Assembly: GCF_016545825.1 (NCBI RefSeq) | Contig: NC_052613.1 | Coordinates: 52,992,112-53,056,111, forward strand | Reading direction: 5' to 3' | Source: Eucalyptus grandis | Taxonomy: Eukaryota; Streptophyta; Magnoliopsida; Myrtales; Myrtaceae | Length of the DNA: 64,000 bases | Shown: one piece after another, positions 1 to 11,575 of the stretch | Numbering within the stretch: position 1 is the stretch's first letter | Layout of the letters: the number at the start of each line of letters is the position of its first letter | Position numbers and translations under genes: made by a program | The notes under the pieces: generated by a model | What the model saw: the letters and a program-made list of their open reading frames with translations, nothing else | The model's database searches: none | Told to the model about the DNA's origin: nothing

Positions 1-1940
1 GCTCTGCAGCAGCAGCCCTCACCATTGTACCTCCCCTTGTTGGAGACAAGTTGTTTTCTCCTTTAGCTATATGGTCACCAATAGAAGATCACATTCAAAA
101 TTGATTGAGCAGGGTCACCCTCATTATTTCCTTCAGATGTGTGTGATGGAGCTGGAAGGAAAGAATACTCCCTGAATTAAAAGAGCGTGAAGAGGGACAA
201 CAGCAAAGCGACAATTTCCAAGGGAACATATTAAATACCTTCCATGGGCTTCATGTAACTAATATGCCCATTAGCAGTCTCATCCACGGTCGCACTAATG
301 AGTAGTGTATCATTAGTGTTGGACTTTGATCTCTCACTTCTACACTGGGTAGATTCTCCACGGTTGATCTTCCTGATTTCTTTCTTCTCTTCTTTGTCTT
401 CTTCTCTTCAGTATTTTCAAAATTTACCTTCTCAGTGATTTGTTGTGAGGATTCCACCTTAGTTTCATGAACATCAAGAGGCTCCACGATAGCTGTCCTC
501 ACTATCGTTTCTCCTTCACTGGCTTGAGACATATTGTTTTCTCCTTTATCTAAGCGGTCACCACTGAGGAGATCCACCTTAGTGATGGATTGAGAAGGGT
601 CACCCTCATTATTGCCTTCGGATGTATGTGACGGAACTGGAGAAGAGAGGAGGATTCCCATAATTAGAAAGAGCATGCAAGATTGACAGCAACAAAGGCA
701 ACTTTCGGGTTTAACATTAATACCTTTCATGGGCTTCGTGTACGTGGTATGCTCATTAGTAGTGTGAGTGGCACTCATCATTGTTGGTTCAAAAGCATCA
801 TAGTTTTGACCTTTCGTCTCCATATGGGATAGATTCCCCCCAGTTGATCTTCGTGATTTCTTTTTTTTCTTCTTTGTCTTCTCTTCAGTGCAATCAAAGT
901 TCAATTTTTTCTCGATGATTTGTTGTGAGGATTCCGCCTTAGTTCCATGCACATCAAGAGGCTCTATAGTAGCAGCCCTTGCTACTGTTTCTCCTCCCTT
1001 GCCTGAGACAAGTTGCTTTCTCCTTTATCTAGATGGTCACCGATAGGAGATCCACATTAATGATCGGTGAGGAGGACCACCCTTGTTATTTCCTTCAGAT
1101 GTATGTGATGGAGCTGGAGAAGAGAGAAGGATTCATTGAATTAGAAAGAGCATATACAGGATCAACAGCAATAAGGGTAACTTTCTCGGGATTAACATTA
1201 ATACCTTTCATGGGCTTCATGTAACTGGTATGCTCATTAGTAGTGTCATTCAAAGTGGTACTCATCGGTGTTAGCTCAAAAGTATCAGAGTTTGGATCTT
1301 TCATCTCCACAAGAGGTAGATTCTCCCCAGTTGATCTTCGTGATTTCTTTCTTTTCTTCTTTGTCTTCTTTCCAGTGCCATCAGTTTTCACTTCTTTCTC
1401 AATGATTTGTTGTGAGGATTCCACCTTACTCCTATGCACATCAAGAAGCCCTGGAGAAGAAGCAATCTTCACCATTGTTTCTCCTTCCTGGCTTAGACAA
1501 GTTTTCTCCTTTATCTAGATGGTCATTTACTAGGCAGATTCACATTCATAATTGATTGAGAAGGATCACCCTCCACTATTTCCTTCAGATGCATGTGATG
1601 AAGCTGGAGAAGAGAGGAATTCACTACATTAGAAAGCATGCAAACAGGATCAACAGCAACATTGGCAATTTGCTTGGGATTAAGATCAATACCTTTTGTG
1701 GGCCTCCTGTGACTGGTATGCTTGTTAGTAGTCTCATTCATAATCACACTTGTCACTAGTGGATCATTACCATCCGGGTTTGGATCTTTCATCTCCACAC
1801 TCGGTAGATTCTCCACAGTCGATCTTTGCAATTCTCGCTTTTCTTCTTTGTCTTCTCTTCCAGTGCTCTCACTATCCATATTCTTCTCATAACTTGTTGA
1901 GAAGATTCCACGTTACCCCATGCACATCAAGAGGCTCTGC
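1..1940 (-). repeat. Tandemly duplicated exon array, about 480 bp unit, at least four copies
   Basis: Four successive units with starts near 1, 479, 959 and 1444 share the same order of motifs. On the minus strand each has a pyrimidine-rich acceptor ending CTTCTCCAG or similar (exon starts 1603, 1113, 636, 151) and an exon of about 390-399 nt. A phase-1 donor of the form ATGAAAG|GTATTAAT follows (exon ends 1693, 1205, 724, 239), then an intron of about 87-91 nt. Protein landmarks repeat in each: EPLDVH, ESSQQI, KKRKKSRRST, ENLPSVEMKD, KPMKG. The array touches the window edge, so the true copy number is unknown. Two intact exon lengths (399 and 390) are multiples of three, so each copy can be added without changing the frame. 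Confidence 0.85.
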
Positions 1941-4638
1941 AACAGCCATCACCATTGTTTCTCCTCCCCTTGCTTGAGACAAGAAGTTTTCTTGGTTCTC
2001 AAGTTTTATTTCGGGATTCATCACCTTGAGGAACTTTTGAAGGTCGGCTAAAGATCTTCCAATTAAAGAGCTTTCAATGTGCTCGGTAAATGAATTGATG
2101 CATTTTTCCCCATCCGACTCCTTTAATCTTTTAGACTTCTTTCTTTTCTTTGGCGATGCTTTAAGTTCCTCAGTTTTGGAAGCAGCTACAGATTCACCAG
2201 TGACAATAGCCTTCTCAATGCCCCCAGCGACTTTACCCTGGCCAAATTCTGTGCATAACCAAATTAATACTAGAAAACCCATCATTAAGCTAAAAACTTC
2301 TCAGCCATAGAATGCTGAATACCTCTTTCGAGATTTGGCTCTCTGACTACAAGTGGACAAGAGTGGACACCATCTCAGCACTATCTCCACTATACTGTTT
2401 ACCGGAATTGGCATCAAGCATCTCACTATCTACAAGATGAAATGGCAACTAGTAACAACATGGATTGTGATCTTTACTTATGACTGATATTTAAATTCCC
2501 GAATAAGTATGTAGAAAGGTAGCACACTTATATCAACCCAGTCGAGAAAGTAAATTCTTACCCTTTTCTTGGACAGTTTCTACAAACTTTTCTGTTAAAG
2601 AGGCCTGTTGAAATTCAGAAGATTTCGGGCTCTGAATGCTTTGATTGGGAGCCACAATAATTTCGGGTTCTCCAAAGAGTTTCTTGTGATCAAAGGCCAA
2701 ACTATCCTCCTGAATTTCCATCTCATTCCCGATGGCCTTCCTAGAAGAAGGGTGACTCAAATCTCCTGGATTGCACACCTTTGACTTTCTCTCGTTCTTT
2801 TTCCTCTTCTTATTTCTTGAACCAGTCGTGACTGAGTCACAAATGTCCAAAGGTTCGGTAGATAATGCATTAGACATAGAAATTTCATTCTTCTGATTCA
2901 TCCCTAGAGAGGGCAGAGGGGTCATTCTATTTTATGTCCGAAAATTTGCACCATCATTTTGTTCAACCCCCAAATTTTCTGAAGCAAGGAGAGGGACCAA
3001 CCTTGTCACCATTTTGGTAGCTACCAGCCCTTGGTGATGCTGAAGCTCAAACCCAGACAGCCTTTTGGGCACAGTTTCAAGCTGGTCATCAGGTGCAGTA
3101 TCAAGAAGATCACCAGAAGGTTTACTAGTGATTGCAAGGAGAACAGGTTGGCTGCTGGATCTAGGATCGAGCATGTTTTGTCCATCAGAATTGACACTCA
3201 AAATGGAAGCATCAACTGAAAGAAACCAATTCTTTTTAACCCCATTGAATGCACTTTTCACATGCATGGAATCGGCTAGATGATAAAAGTCTCCTTTGCG
3301 CTTAACCTGTCAGATTGATGAAAGCTCGTAAACTTTAAATGGAAGAAAGGTAAATAAAAACCAAAGGCCATTGTCCATCCTTTGTACACATACCTTTAGA
3401 GCATTAACATGTATCTCCCCCAAGGTTGGGAAGCATGCTTTGTGCTCAACCTTTATTTCTCTGTAAATTAGAAGCATTAACTGTCATTCACTGATTGAAA
3501 CTATACCAGCACTTAATTTTAATAAGGAGTTGAGGCGAAACAAGCATTAGTTGAAAAAGAAACTGGAAAATGATGAACCTTGTAAAAGAAAACCATTTAG
3601 AAAATGCACAGAGGTGATTGTCTGAACTCATGTGTACAGCCAGAACTACGATATTAGTGAACCAAGATAATGCAAATTGATTAAGACTGCAAGAAAATGT
3701 GAGGAAGGTGGAAACAACGAGAAGAACAAACATGAAAACAAAAATTTTCACATACAAATAAAGATGTTTTCAAGCCTATATTTGCAGAGAGGACCTACCT
3801 AAATAAAAGCTTGAGTTAGCAAAACACACCCACTGGCCCTTCCCAAAATAAAAAAAAGCTCAACCCAAGCCCAAATGGCAATAATACATCTGCCCCGACA
3901 ATCTTTGACAGCAAAAATGATCATTGCATGCATCCAATAGCATTTGATAATTCACTAGTTCTCACATTTCAAAAACGATTCAGTGAAAACAATTCAAAAT
4001 TTAACATCTCAAAGATTCAAAGCTCGCCATCTCAGATAAGAAAAGGAGAGCTTTACGAAGTGCAGATACGCTATTATTCTTAAAAAAATCGAAAAAGAGC
4101 TCATCCAAACTCATTTCCAAATCGGTAGAACATTTCTCGCACCGAAAGCCTTGTAAAGCTCAGACACACAAACTCATCCGTCACGCGCAAGTCCTCAAAG
4201 CGAAAATGAGAACGTCCCAACGGATAGCGCCGCATTGCTATCGAAGAAGCATCGGAACACTGGTCGCAACCTCCCCACGCAGTCAATCAATTACAAAATG
4301 GGCCACCAAGAAAGCACCGCGATGCGACTCCATTCGCCGATAGGCACTCCAGATACAAACCCATCGAGTCACAATCAGCAAGTCCCCAACATTTCTCGTC
4401 CCTCCGAAATCAATTCCACCCCAACCCATCAAACACGAGCAAACGGCACGAACACCAAGGGATAAAGGAACGCAGGGGTGGAGAATGCAAACGGGGATAC
4501 AGAAAAGAATGAAAAGAATCCGACTTACTTTTGAGGTCGGAGACGGTATCGGCGTCGGAGACGAGCATGGCCAGGTGAGTGCCGATGCTCGTGTCGATGA
4601 AAACCGCCGCCGCCGCGCTCCGGACTCGGACCCTCCAT
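1..4638 (-). CDS. Lys-rich repeat protein of unknown function, partial (runs off left edge)
   Basis: No assigned function. The likely exons, read 5' to 3' on the minus strand, are about 4638-4525, 3460-3394, 3306-2562 and 2248-1693, followed by repeated exons 1603-1205, 1113-724, 636-239 and one from 151 leftward. The N-terminal part (FIDTSIGTHLAMLVSD, then KVKRKGDFYHLADSM and NWFLSVDAS) resembles the N-terminus of a plant protein family that I recall only as uncharacterised. The rest is hydrophilic with many KKRKK and KKKRKKSRRS clusters, which suggests a nuclear or nucleolar protein (inference). Problems: the conserved frame of exon 1 has no upstream ATG. The ATG at 4638 lies in another frame, and the first in-frame ATG is at 4568. 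The conserved frame joins exon 2 only through a GTCGG donor at 4524; the better GTAAG donor at 4528 joins the other frame. A TAA at 2934-2932 interrupts exon 3 in frame. Several repeat exons are frameshifted. It could be a decaying gene or a gene with sequence errors. Confidence 0.6.
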
Positions 4639-4668
4639 CGGCCACCGACTCGCTCGGCACTAACGCGT

Positions 4669-4701
<33 letters not shown>

Positions 4702-6636
4702 AGAACACAAAGCCCCTCGCCCTGTCTCCCTGTCTCGGGGGGTTTAAGGTAGGGTTCTTCTCCTGCTCGCCGCGAATCGGTTTATATCCCAGATCCATTA
4801 AAAATTGAAGAGACGGGATTTTTTTTTTATTTTCGTTTTGCCTGAATAGGGCGGTGTCCGCCGCTGTGGCGCGAGCCCATCATTTTTCAGCTACACGTGT
4901 CCACGGTTGATAGGCCTTTTGACTTTCTTACATCAAATGTAATTGGGTTTTTTTTTTTTTATATATCTATTTCAGGAATAAGTGCTGTTTATTTAGTCCG
5001 AAGCATATCTAATAGGACTAATATCCCAAAAACTCCAAATCACGTCTCGTACAAACCGGCCTGAGCTGATATGAATTTCAGCATGAACTTGCTGTATCAA
5101 TTTTGTTACTGTTATGCGCTATCCAATTTAGTGATCTCATTATAATTTTTTATGAAAATATGTCATGAACATATTAGATTGGAGTTTATAATGACCTAAA
5201 ATTAGTTTGAAGGATAGACATTAATTTGGAGTTTTTGATGATTCAAACAATTATTTTGGATAATTTTATCACATGTGTATCATTTTAATGTTCTTCATAG
5301 TAGGGAAAATTACCAAAAAGTCATATTCCGTTGTCATTCTGTCAATTCAATACTAAACTTATTTATCTAGCCAATTTAATTCCAAATCCTTTTGAAAATT
5401 TGCCCATTAATCTATCTACTATAAAATTCTTGCATGAATACTAAATATCTTAGATGGCGTTAGTGATGTTGACGTGAACAATTTTTTTTTTTTCCATTCA
5501 TCCTCTTTAGTCACAAGCCACCACCACGCCCATTGAGGGCTAGCCTTGCTAGTTTTGAGTGAACCTTGCTAGATATCCATGCTAATTTTGGTAGGCCTTT
5601 GTCGAGCTGGGTCGACCCTTGCCCAATTTATGTGAGGGCGGAGCCTGGGTAGCTTGCCTTTATGGGTGACCCTCATAATTTTGGTGGAGGCCTTTGTCGA
5701 GTTAGGTTGACCCTTGCCCGATTTATTGTGAGGGGTGAGCCTTGGGTAGCTTGCCTTTATGAGGTAGCTTGCCCTTATGAGGGTGACCCTCATAATTTTG
5801 GTAGGCCTTTGTCGAGTTGGGTCGACCCTTGCCCGATTTATTGTGAGGGTGAGCCTTGGGTGCTTGCCATTATGAGGGTGACCCTCATGGTGAATAAGGT
5901 TGGCCCTTATCAAAGGCTGGCATTTGTCGACCATCACAAAAGGATGAAAGAAAAATAAAAAAAGTTATAAAAATAATAAAAAATTACAAAAATTATCTAA
6001 GCCAGCAATTGGCTGGATAGACTACATTCACAAATTTTCAAAAGTTAAAAGATTAAATTGATCAAATTAACAATTTTATAAATCAATTAACACAATTAAA
6101 AAGAGATTTAATTTTTTTTTTTTTATAGTTATCCCTTTGTGGTATTAACTCCTATTTCATAAGTTATACTTTTCAATTCTCCTCCTTTTTCCACTCTAGC
6201 CAGAATCAATCATCGGACGATGCTTCGAATCGATATAAAGAAACAAGTAACAAAGCGTTCATGGACTCTCCGGTCAGAATAAAATAAGCATTTGTCGGAT
6301 TATGAAATTCTCTCGAATTTCAAATGACTTATATAAATATGAAATTCGAGATGTCTAATACACTAAATGAAGATACAGTTCACAACATTTTCCTCACAAA
6401 AATGTTTTCGTCTTTGTTCTTCGCTAGTCGAGGGAGAGAGAGCGATGCAAATCATAAGACGAAAGAGTCAAGAACAATTCATCCCATCAAAGCGCGCTAA
6501 CACAAAACAAACATCTAAAGCCATGGATTTCGAAGATCATACACTTTTGGAAAGACGAAAATCTCGCAGACAGAACAAGCACAAAGCTCTGTGCATGACC
6601 CGCACGCGAGCCATAGAGCCGAGGGATTTACGCACA
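4639..6636. other. Intergenic, AT-rich; contains a minisatellite
   Basis: Upstream side of the Lys-rich gene and downstream side of KCR. It begins with a GAC triplet run at about 4669-4701, then AT-rich sequence with poly-T tracts near 4821, 4948 and 6113. The only organised sequence is the tandem repeat at 5593-5893. No supported gene seen. Confidence 0.6.
5593..5893. repeat. Three-copy minisatellite, 90-115 bp unit
   Basis: Three head-to-tail copies begin at 5593, 5690 and 5804 with GGCCTTTGTCGAG. Each runs through GACCCTTGCCC, GTGAGGG and AGCTTGCC to GTGACCCTCAT. The middle copy carries a short extra internal duplication (GAGGTAGCTTGCC), which explains the unequal spacing. The open frames across it are by-products of the repeat. 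Confidence 0.75.
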
Positions 6637-9132
6637 CTACTCGTTCTTCCTCGAGTCCTTGAGCTGCCCTCTTCCTAATGCCGAGGCAAAATCCCAGCCG
6701 CCATGAATCGATCACCGACTCCGGTAACAAGCCAGCAAACGCCCCAGAGGAGGAATGGGGCCAGTAGGGGGTGCATCGAGGTTCATAGCCAATCGACCCC
6801 AGAGCTGCCCGAGCATAGCCTTCTGGCGATGGCACAAAGAAAGAAGACCGCTTGATCGACGCCATCTTAGTGGCCACGTACAGTGGAACCTGCACGCGAA
6901 AGTAGAGGATGGGAATTATGGCACACGAGCAGCACATAACTGAGAGTTTAAATCTGACAAGATGAACTTTCAAAGACACCAGTGATGACCTCTAAAATTT
7001 CTCGAAAGAGTTCCAACGACCTGCCCCCCGAGTCAGATGTGTTCGAACGGATAAATAATGGAATACGACTCCTAATCATTGATGTTAATGCTTCTTAACA
7101 ACATGACACTTACTAATAATTCCAGCAAACCATCGTCCATTCTTAGGTTTTCTCTTCGACAACATGTAGAGAGGCTCGTGGTTTACCCAGGTCACGTCCA
7201 ACAGTTTACAGATTTAAACCATGTGCAACAATTCAAGTCTACTTTAAGACATCCACAAATTTATCAGCAATCTTAACATATATCGACGACAGAGAGGTTT
7301 CAACGTGCCACAACACGGCTCCATGACAAGTATGATTTCGTGATCAAGTAAAACCTACAAGCTTGTCAGATTCAATCTCCTTTGCAACAGATTTGGCAAC
7401 CTAGAGTGTTCAACAGCAATGGAGACAACTAGGACAGATTTCCCATCATTAAGCTATGCAGTTCAACCGAAAGAAGCATTGGAAGATTGAAAAGTTTTAA
7501 CAAGGTAGTGGTCCCTGTAGTCATCATGCTCAACAGAACCCAATGCAATAAATCCAGTTCAAAAAGCACATCATTTACCATAACACTGTCAAGCGACAGT
7601 GCAGATTTGTTGACACTGTGGACAGACAGCCAATATGTGCTTTAAACAAACATAGGTCATAACCGAAGCAAAAGTAAACACATCCTCTACATAATTGCAA
7701 GGCCAAACAAGTGGGGTGGATGCTGAATTAAGAAAGTGGGCGCAGGATTTCAGCATAAAGCTAAAAGTTGGGACAAATCAGCATGTCTAAAGAGACTTAT
7801 TGATCATGGCAATCCTACCAGACCTCAGCAATAGCATCTTTTATTTATCTTCTTACGCTAAGCCTATAGCATGCTATTTAGTTGAGCCCTGAATACCATC
7901 GTCATGGACCTATATCAGCCTTCTGGATGGCCACCGACTCATCATGCATTAATTAAGTAAATGAGAACACAATGGCAACATCAAAAGGCAAATCCTCAAA
8001 AAAGGTCGTTTACATGTTTATTGGACATATTCATAAAGGCAAGACAACGAACAAACTGCAAAAGACACCTAATTCAATCCATGCATTCACAGATGTAAGT
8101 CGAGAGAATATCTCAGTGGCACCAACTAACCATTTTCTTTTTTATACATCTAGAAAGAAGAGAAAGACCACAGAAAAAAGGAAGGAAAAAAAACAAGCAT
8201 GCAAGATGGACAGAAATCCTCAACGAAGAAACATAAACTAAGCAGAACTTGTTAAAAACATCAGTAATCATACCTGACACTGCACATCGATGCCGCTCTT
8301 CTTATATTCAACGTAGAGACACCTGAGAACTGATCGATGTACCTGAAGTTGAACATAAACAAAGAAAAACTCCCATCTCAGCATCAGAAGAGAACCCCTT
8401 GCATGCAATTCTATCAAATTTTTTTCTCGTTTATCCGCCATTACGGACTAATTACTATTCCAATCAAAACAAAGCATCGGAGATGAACACTTACGCCTTC
8501 GTGGCAGCATAAACAGAGTAAGAGTGGATCCGAGGGGATCACAATCGCAGCCCCGATCCAATATTGACAATAGCTCCCTTCTTCCTCTTGATCATCCCAG
8601 CCAAAACAGCATGGGTGACCTTGGTGGTCCCTTCCACATTGACCTTAATCAAGTTTTTCAGCAGCTCATCGTCCAACTCATGGAAGAACCTCGCGTACGG
8701 ATATGACACGCCGACATTGTTGATCAGCACCCCCACGTCCAACCCCTCGATCGTCTCGCTGATCCTCCGGACGCCCGCGTCGATGTCCCCGGCGAAATCG
8801 ACGACCACCGTCTTGATCTGCACCTTCCCGTACTTGGCCAGGATCGCGTCGGAGACATCCTTCAGCTTATCGGGGTTCCGGCTGACGAGGACCAGATTAA
8901 TGCCCTTCCGGGCAATCTGGAAAGCGAATCCCTTGCCAATGCCGTCGGTGGGCCCGGTGATGAGCGCCCACGAGCCGTACTTCTTCAGATTCTTGGCGGG
9001 CCTGAGGAAACTGACGTAGACCCACTTGAGAACAGCGAGCGAGAACTTGAGAATCGAGATTGAACCGAGGGCGAAGAGGAAGATGACCCATGAAGGCTGG
9101 TTCTTGAGCTTATCCAAGAAACAGAGCTCCAT
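6637..9132 (-). CDS. KCR1: Very-long-chain 3-ketoacyl-CoA reductase (KCR), frames disturbed
   Basis: Second enzyme of the ER fatty acid elongase: reduces 3-ketoacyl-CoA with NADPH during very-long-chain fatty acid synthesis for waxes and sphingolipids. Exons: 9132-8495, 8342-8274, 6889-6637 (TAG at 6639-6637). Exon 1 shows an N-terminal membrane helix (residues about 14-30), the cofactor motif TGPTDGIG (59-66), INNVG, then IVNIGSG and the YAATKA active-site stretch. The short exon 2 encodes YIDQFS and [16 protein letters not shown]; exon 3 starts [10 protein letters not shown]. The expected C-terminus KDSRKNE, a dilysine-type ER retrieval signal, is visible out of frame. Four frame breaks: about 8551 (one G short), 8518-8526 (one T extra, compensating), 8323 (one base short) and 6663-6675. 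Splice sites are intact. I favour sequence error over pseudogene because the protein is otherwise strongly conserved. Confidence 0.9.
6890..8273 (-). other. Long second intron of the KCR gene
   Basis: 1384 bp between the exon ending VQCQ and the exon starting VPLYVATK. It has a GTATGATT donor and a GCGTGCAG acceptor. No gene, repeat or RNA was recognised inside it; the open frames there are short and unlike known proteins. Confidence 0.7.
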
Positions 9133-9310
9133 TTCGGCGAAGCTTCAGAGCACGAGGGAGCGGATCTAGGGGCTAATGGAGAAAACTAAGATGTGGGTTT
9201 CGTCTGGAGGGGGAATTATAGGCGGACTGCGGAGGATTCTTTAACTTTTTTGGTGATGTTGGTTAAGGTTGGACGGAGGGAGGACGAGGGCGAGAAAACA
9301 GAGGAAGGTG

Positions 9311-9320
9311 TTAGGGTTAG
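9311..9320 (-). promoter_or_regulatory. Telo-box-like motif upstream of KCR
   Basis: The plus strand reads TTAGGGTTAG about 180 bp upstream of the KCR start codon, which is CTAACCCTAA in the gene's orientation. Telo boxes of this type are known in promoters and leaders of plant growth and translation genes. Function here is inferred from the motif and position only. Confidence 0.35.
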
Positions 9321-10237
9321 GCAACCGAGGACGGAGTCGGGGGTGTTGGAGACGGATGGGGAGCGATTGAATTGAATGCCGAGAGAGAGAGACAAGAGAG
9401 AGTGAGAAGTTGGGTGAAGTAGATGAGCTGCGAACCGATGCAATCAAGACTCCTTGCACGTCTGATCAACAATGACGCTGGGCGACAGGGAGAGCCCTCC
9501 ATCGATGCACATGCAACGAGTAAATCTCACCTTTGCCAATTGTCAGGGCCGTCGAATCATGTGCGATTCCGTATGACCAGGTAGTTGATTTTTTTTTAGA
9601 TTTTTTTTTCCTTTCGACTTGTTGATTCCGTATGGATTGGGATGGCTGTAAAATCCGACCGCTGAAGAAGCTGAGATGCAAAGAGGGATGAGGCAAGGGA
9701 GGCTCTTCTCACCGGCCCATCAATCGCAGCAATGACGATGGGCATTCATTGTCCAAATGTGACTTTTTGTGCCTATCGTCTCGGTTAATTGCAAAGTGGG
9801 TACATTTGTCACGTGTTTCTCATGAGGTGTCATGTCGCGAAAGCCGTATTTCCGGAGACAACAGAGTCTAGATATGAATGACATAATTCCATACACGACG
9901 TTCTACGTTGAAAATTTTACAAATGAAAGGAATATTTTGTCATTTAATATAAATAATGTTTTCGAGTAAAGTTTGTATTTTCGTATGTTTTTGTCAATCG
10001 TTTTTTCTTTTTTTTTTTTTGGGGGGTGGGGGTGGGGAAGCCCTATTCTCTCTGAGATTGGGGCTGAAGTGAAGACCAAAAAAAAAAATCACGATAAATT
10101 TGCCATGCTTATTTTAATTATACAGTTGCCTTTAGCTTTCCCATACTTTTTCAGTCCAAACAAAAATGGAGAGAAAAATCTTCTTCCATCCCAACTTTCA
10201 TTCATCCAAATTATCTCTCTCCACAAAAAAAAAAAAT

Positions 10238-10271
10238 GTATATATATATATATATATGCACACACACACAT
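10238..10271. repeat. TA/CA compound microsatellite
   Basis: An A-run is followed by about nine TA units and then about six CA units. It is intergenic and likely to be length-polymorphic. Confidence 0.9.
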
Positions 10272-11575
10272 AATTACATAAAATGAATCGTGTCGGAGGC
10301 GTATCTTGACCTATTCTGTGTTGAAAGCGAGCTTTGGCTCCAAAACTATCTAAACGTGGTGGGTCCCGGTCCGCTATCTTCTCAAATAAAGTCCGCCACC
10401 CTTTTCGTCCCCCCACCATTCTCACCCTCTTAATGAACCTGAACTGTCTCTGAAGAAGTTTCTGCTAGCGTCAGCAGTCAGCACCATCCCATTACCTTTT
10501 CATCCTGCTATGTTTTTAGGGCCTGAGAAACACCAAGTCGTTACAAGCAACAAGTTATACAAAGAGCAACTCTACAGTCCCTAGCAAAGCACCACCACGT
10601 GCACTATCCTCCATCACAATTTAAGCAGACTCAAGAGTGTATATGCAGAAAGCACAAGTAGAGATAGTTTCCTGTGATCCTAATGCCACTTTGCAACTAT
10701 GGCAGCATCATTGAGCTGCTTCACACTAACACAGACATTTGAGGATACAAATGGAGTTAAAACCAGACATTGAATGCGGTTCAGAATCAGAAGCATTCCA
10801 GAAAGAGTACAACCGGGCAATTCAGATTACCTCTTCATGCAAAATCGATCACCACAATACTTTAAGACGAGTGCATAATGCCCCTGGCACTGAAGGTATG
10901 CCCTCCAGAGACAAGACTATGATGTTTCTGCTCCAACACAACTGGAACTTCCTTAGAAATGGATATGGAGTATGCCATGATCGAAAAGTTGACGTGCAGG
11001 CCAAGGTATGTGATCGTACACAACTGAACAGAGAGAGATGTAGAATTGAATCATATACCAAGAAAGATAGCCCTACAGCATTCGGTTGATGAGTTGTTTT
11101 TATTTCTCTATCAAGAGAGGGATGCAACTTTTTGTCAAGGTGATCAGATTATCGTTGCATTGCCTTCTAATACTTCCAACTAACTTCTGCTTTATATATC
11201 CGAAAGACATAGAACAAGATGCACGTGATGCACTCTGGACATATTTGCAAGCTAGAAGGTTTCCACGATCAATATTCCCAGAAGATATAAGGGACAGGAA
11301 GCGATGCCATTCCCAGAATTAAATCTCAAAACACCTCCAAATATTTCCATAAATATGCTCTACTGATTATCATTATCTGACACCAATCTGTACAAGTGCC
11401 TCCTCACCAAAACATATAATTTAAAGAAGAAAGAAAAAGAGCTGTATAGAGAAAACTAATGCTAATCAATCATCACTCTGAGACAAATGACTACGTATAG
11501 CAGTTGCCTACAGCATGCTTGTACTGAATCCTTTCTTATTCTTGGCTAACCTCAGCCTTTGCAAAGAGGGCCGAT

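Larger units (their letters stand above)
9133..11575. other. Intergenic between KCR and the NOI gene
   Basis: 9133-9450 is the KCR leader and proximal promoter, with a GAGA run near 9383. 9500-10440 is low-complexity sequence with poly-T and poly-G tracts near 10008-10030 and a TA then CA microsatellite at 10238-10271. 10440-11575 lies downstream of the NOI stop codon and probably holds its 3' UTR. Short open frames at 10739-11089 show no recognisable domain. Confidence 0.55.

Noticed and set aside
4283..4798. Minus-strand open frame of 171 codons with an Arg run
   Set aside because: It runs through the first exon of the Lys-rich gene in the wrong frame and on into its intron. The Arg run is the GAC repeat read in another frame.
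8564..9019. Plus-strand open frame of 151 codons
   Set aside because: Antisense shadow of KCR exon 1; the minus strand carries the conserved reductase motifs.
10739..11089. Plus-strand frame of 116 codons
   Set aside because: No domain or codon pattern. It lies where the 3' UTR and downstream region of the NOI gene are expected.
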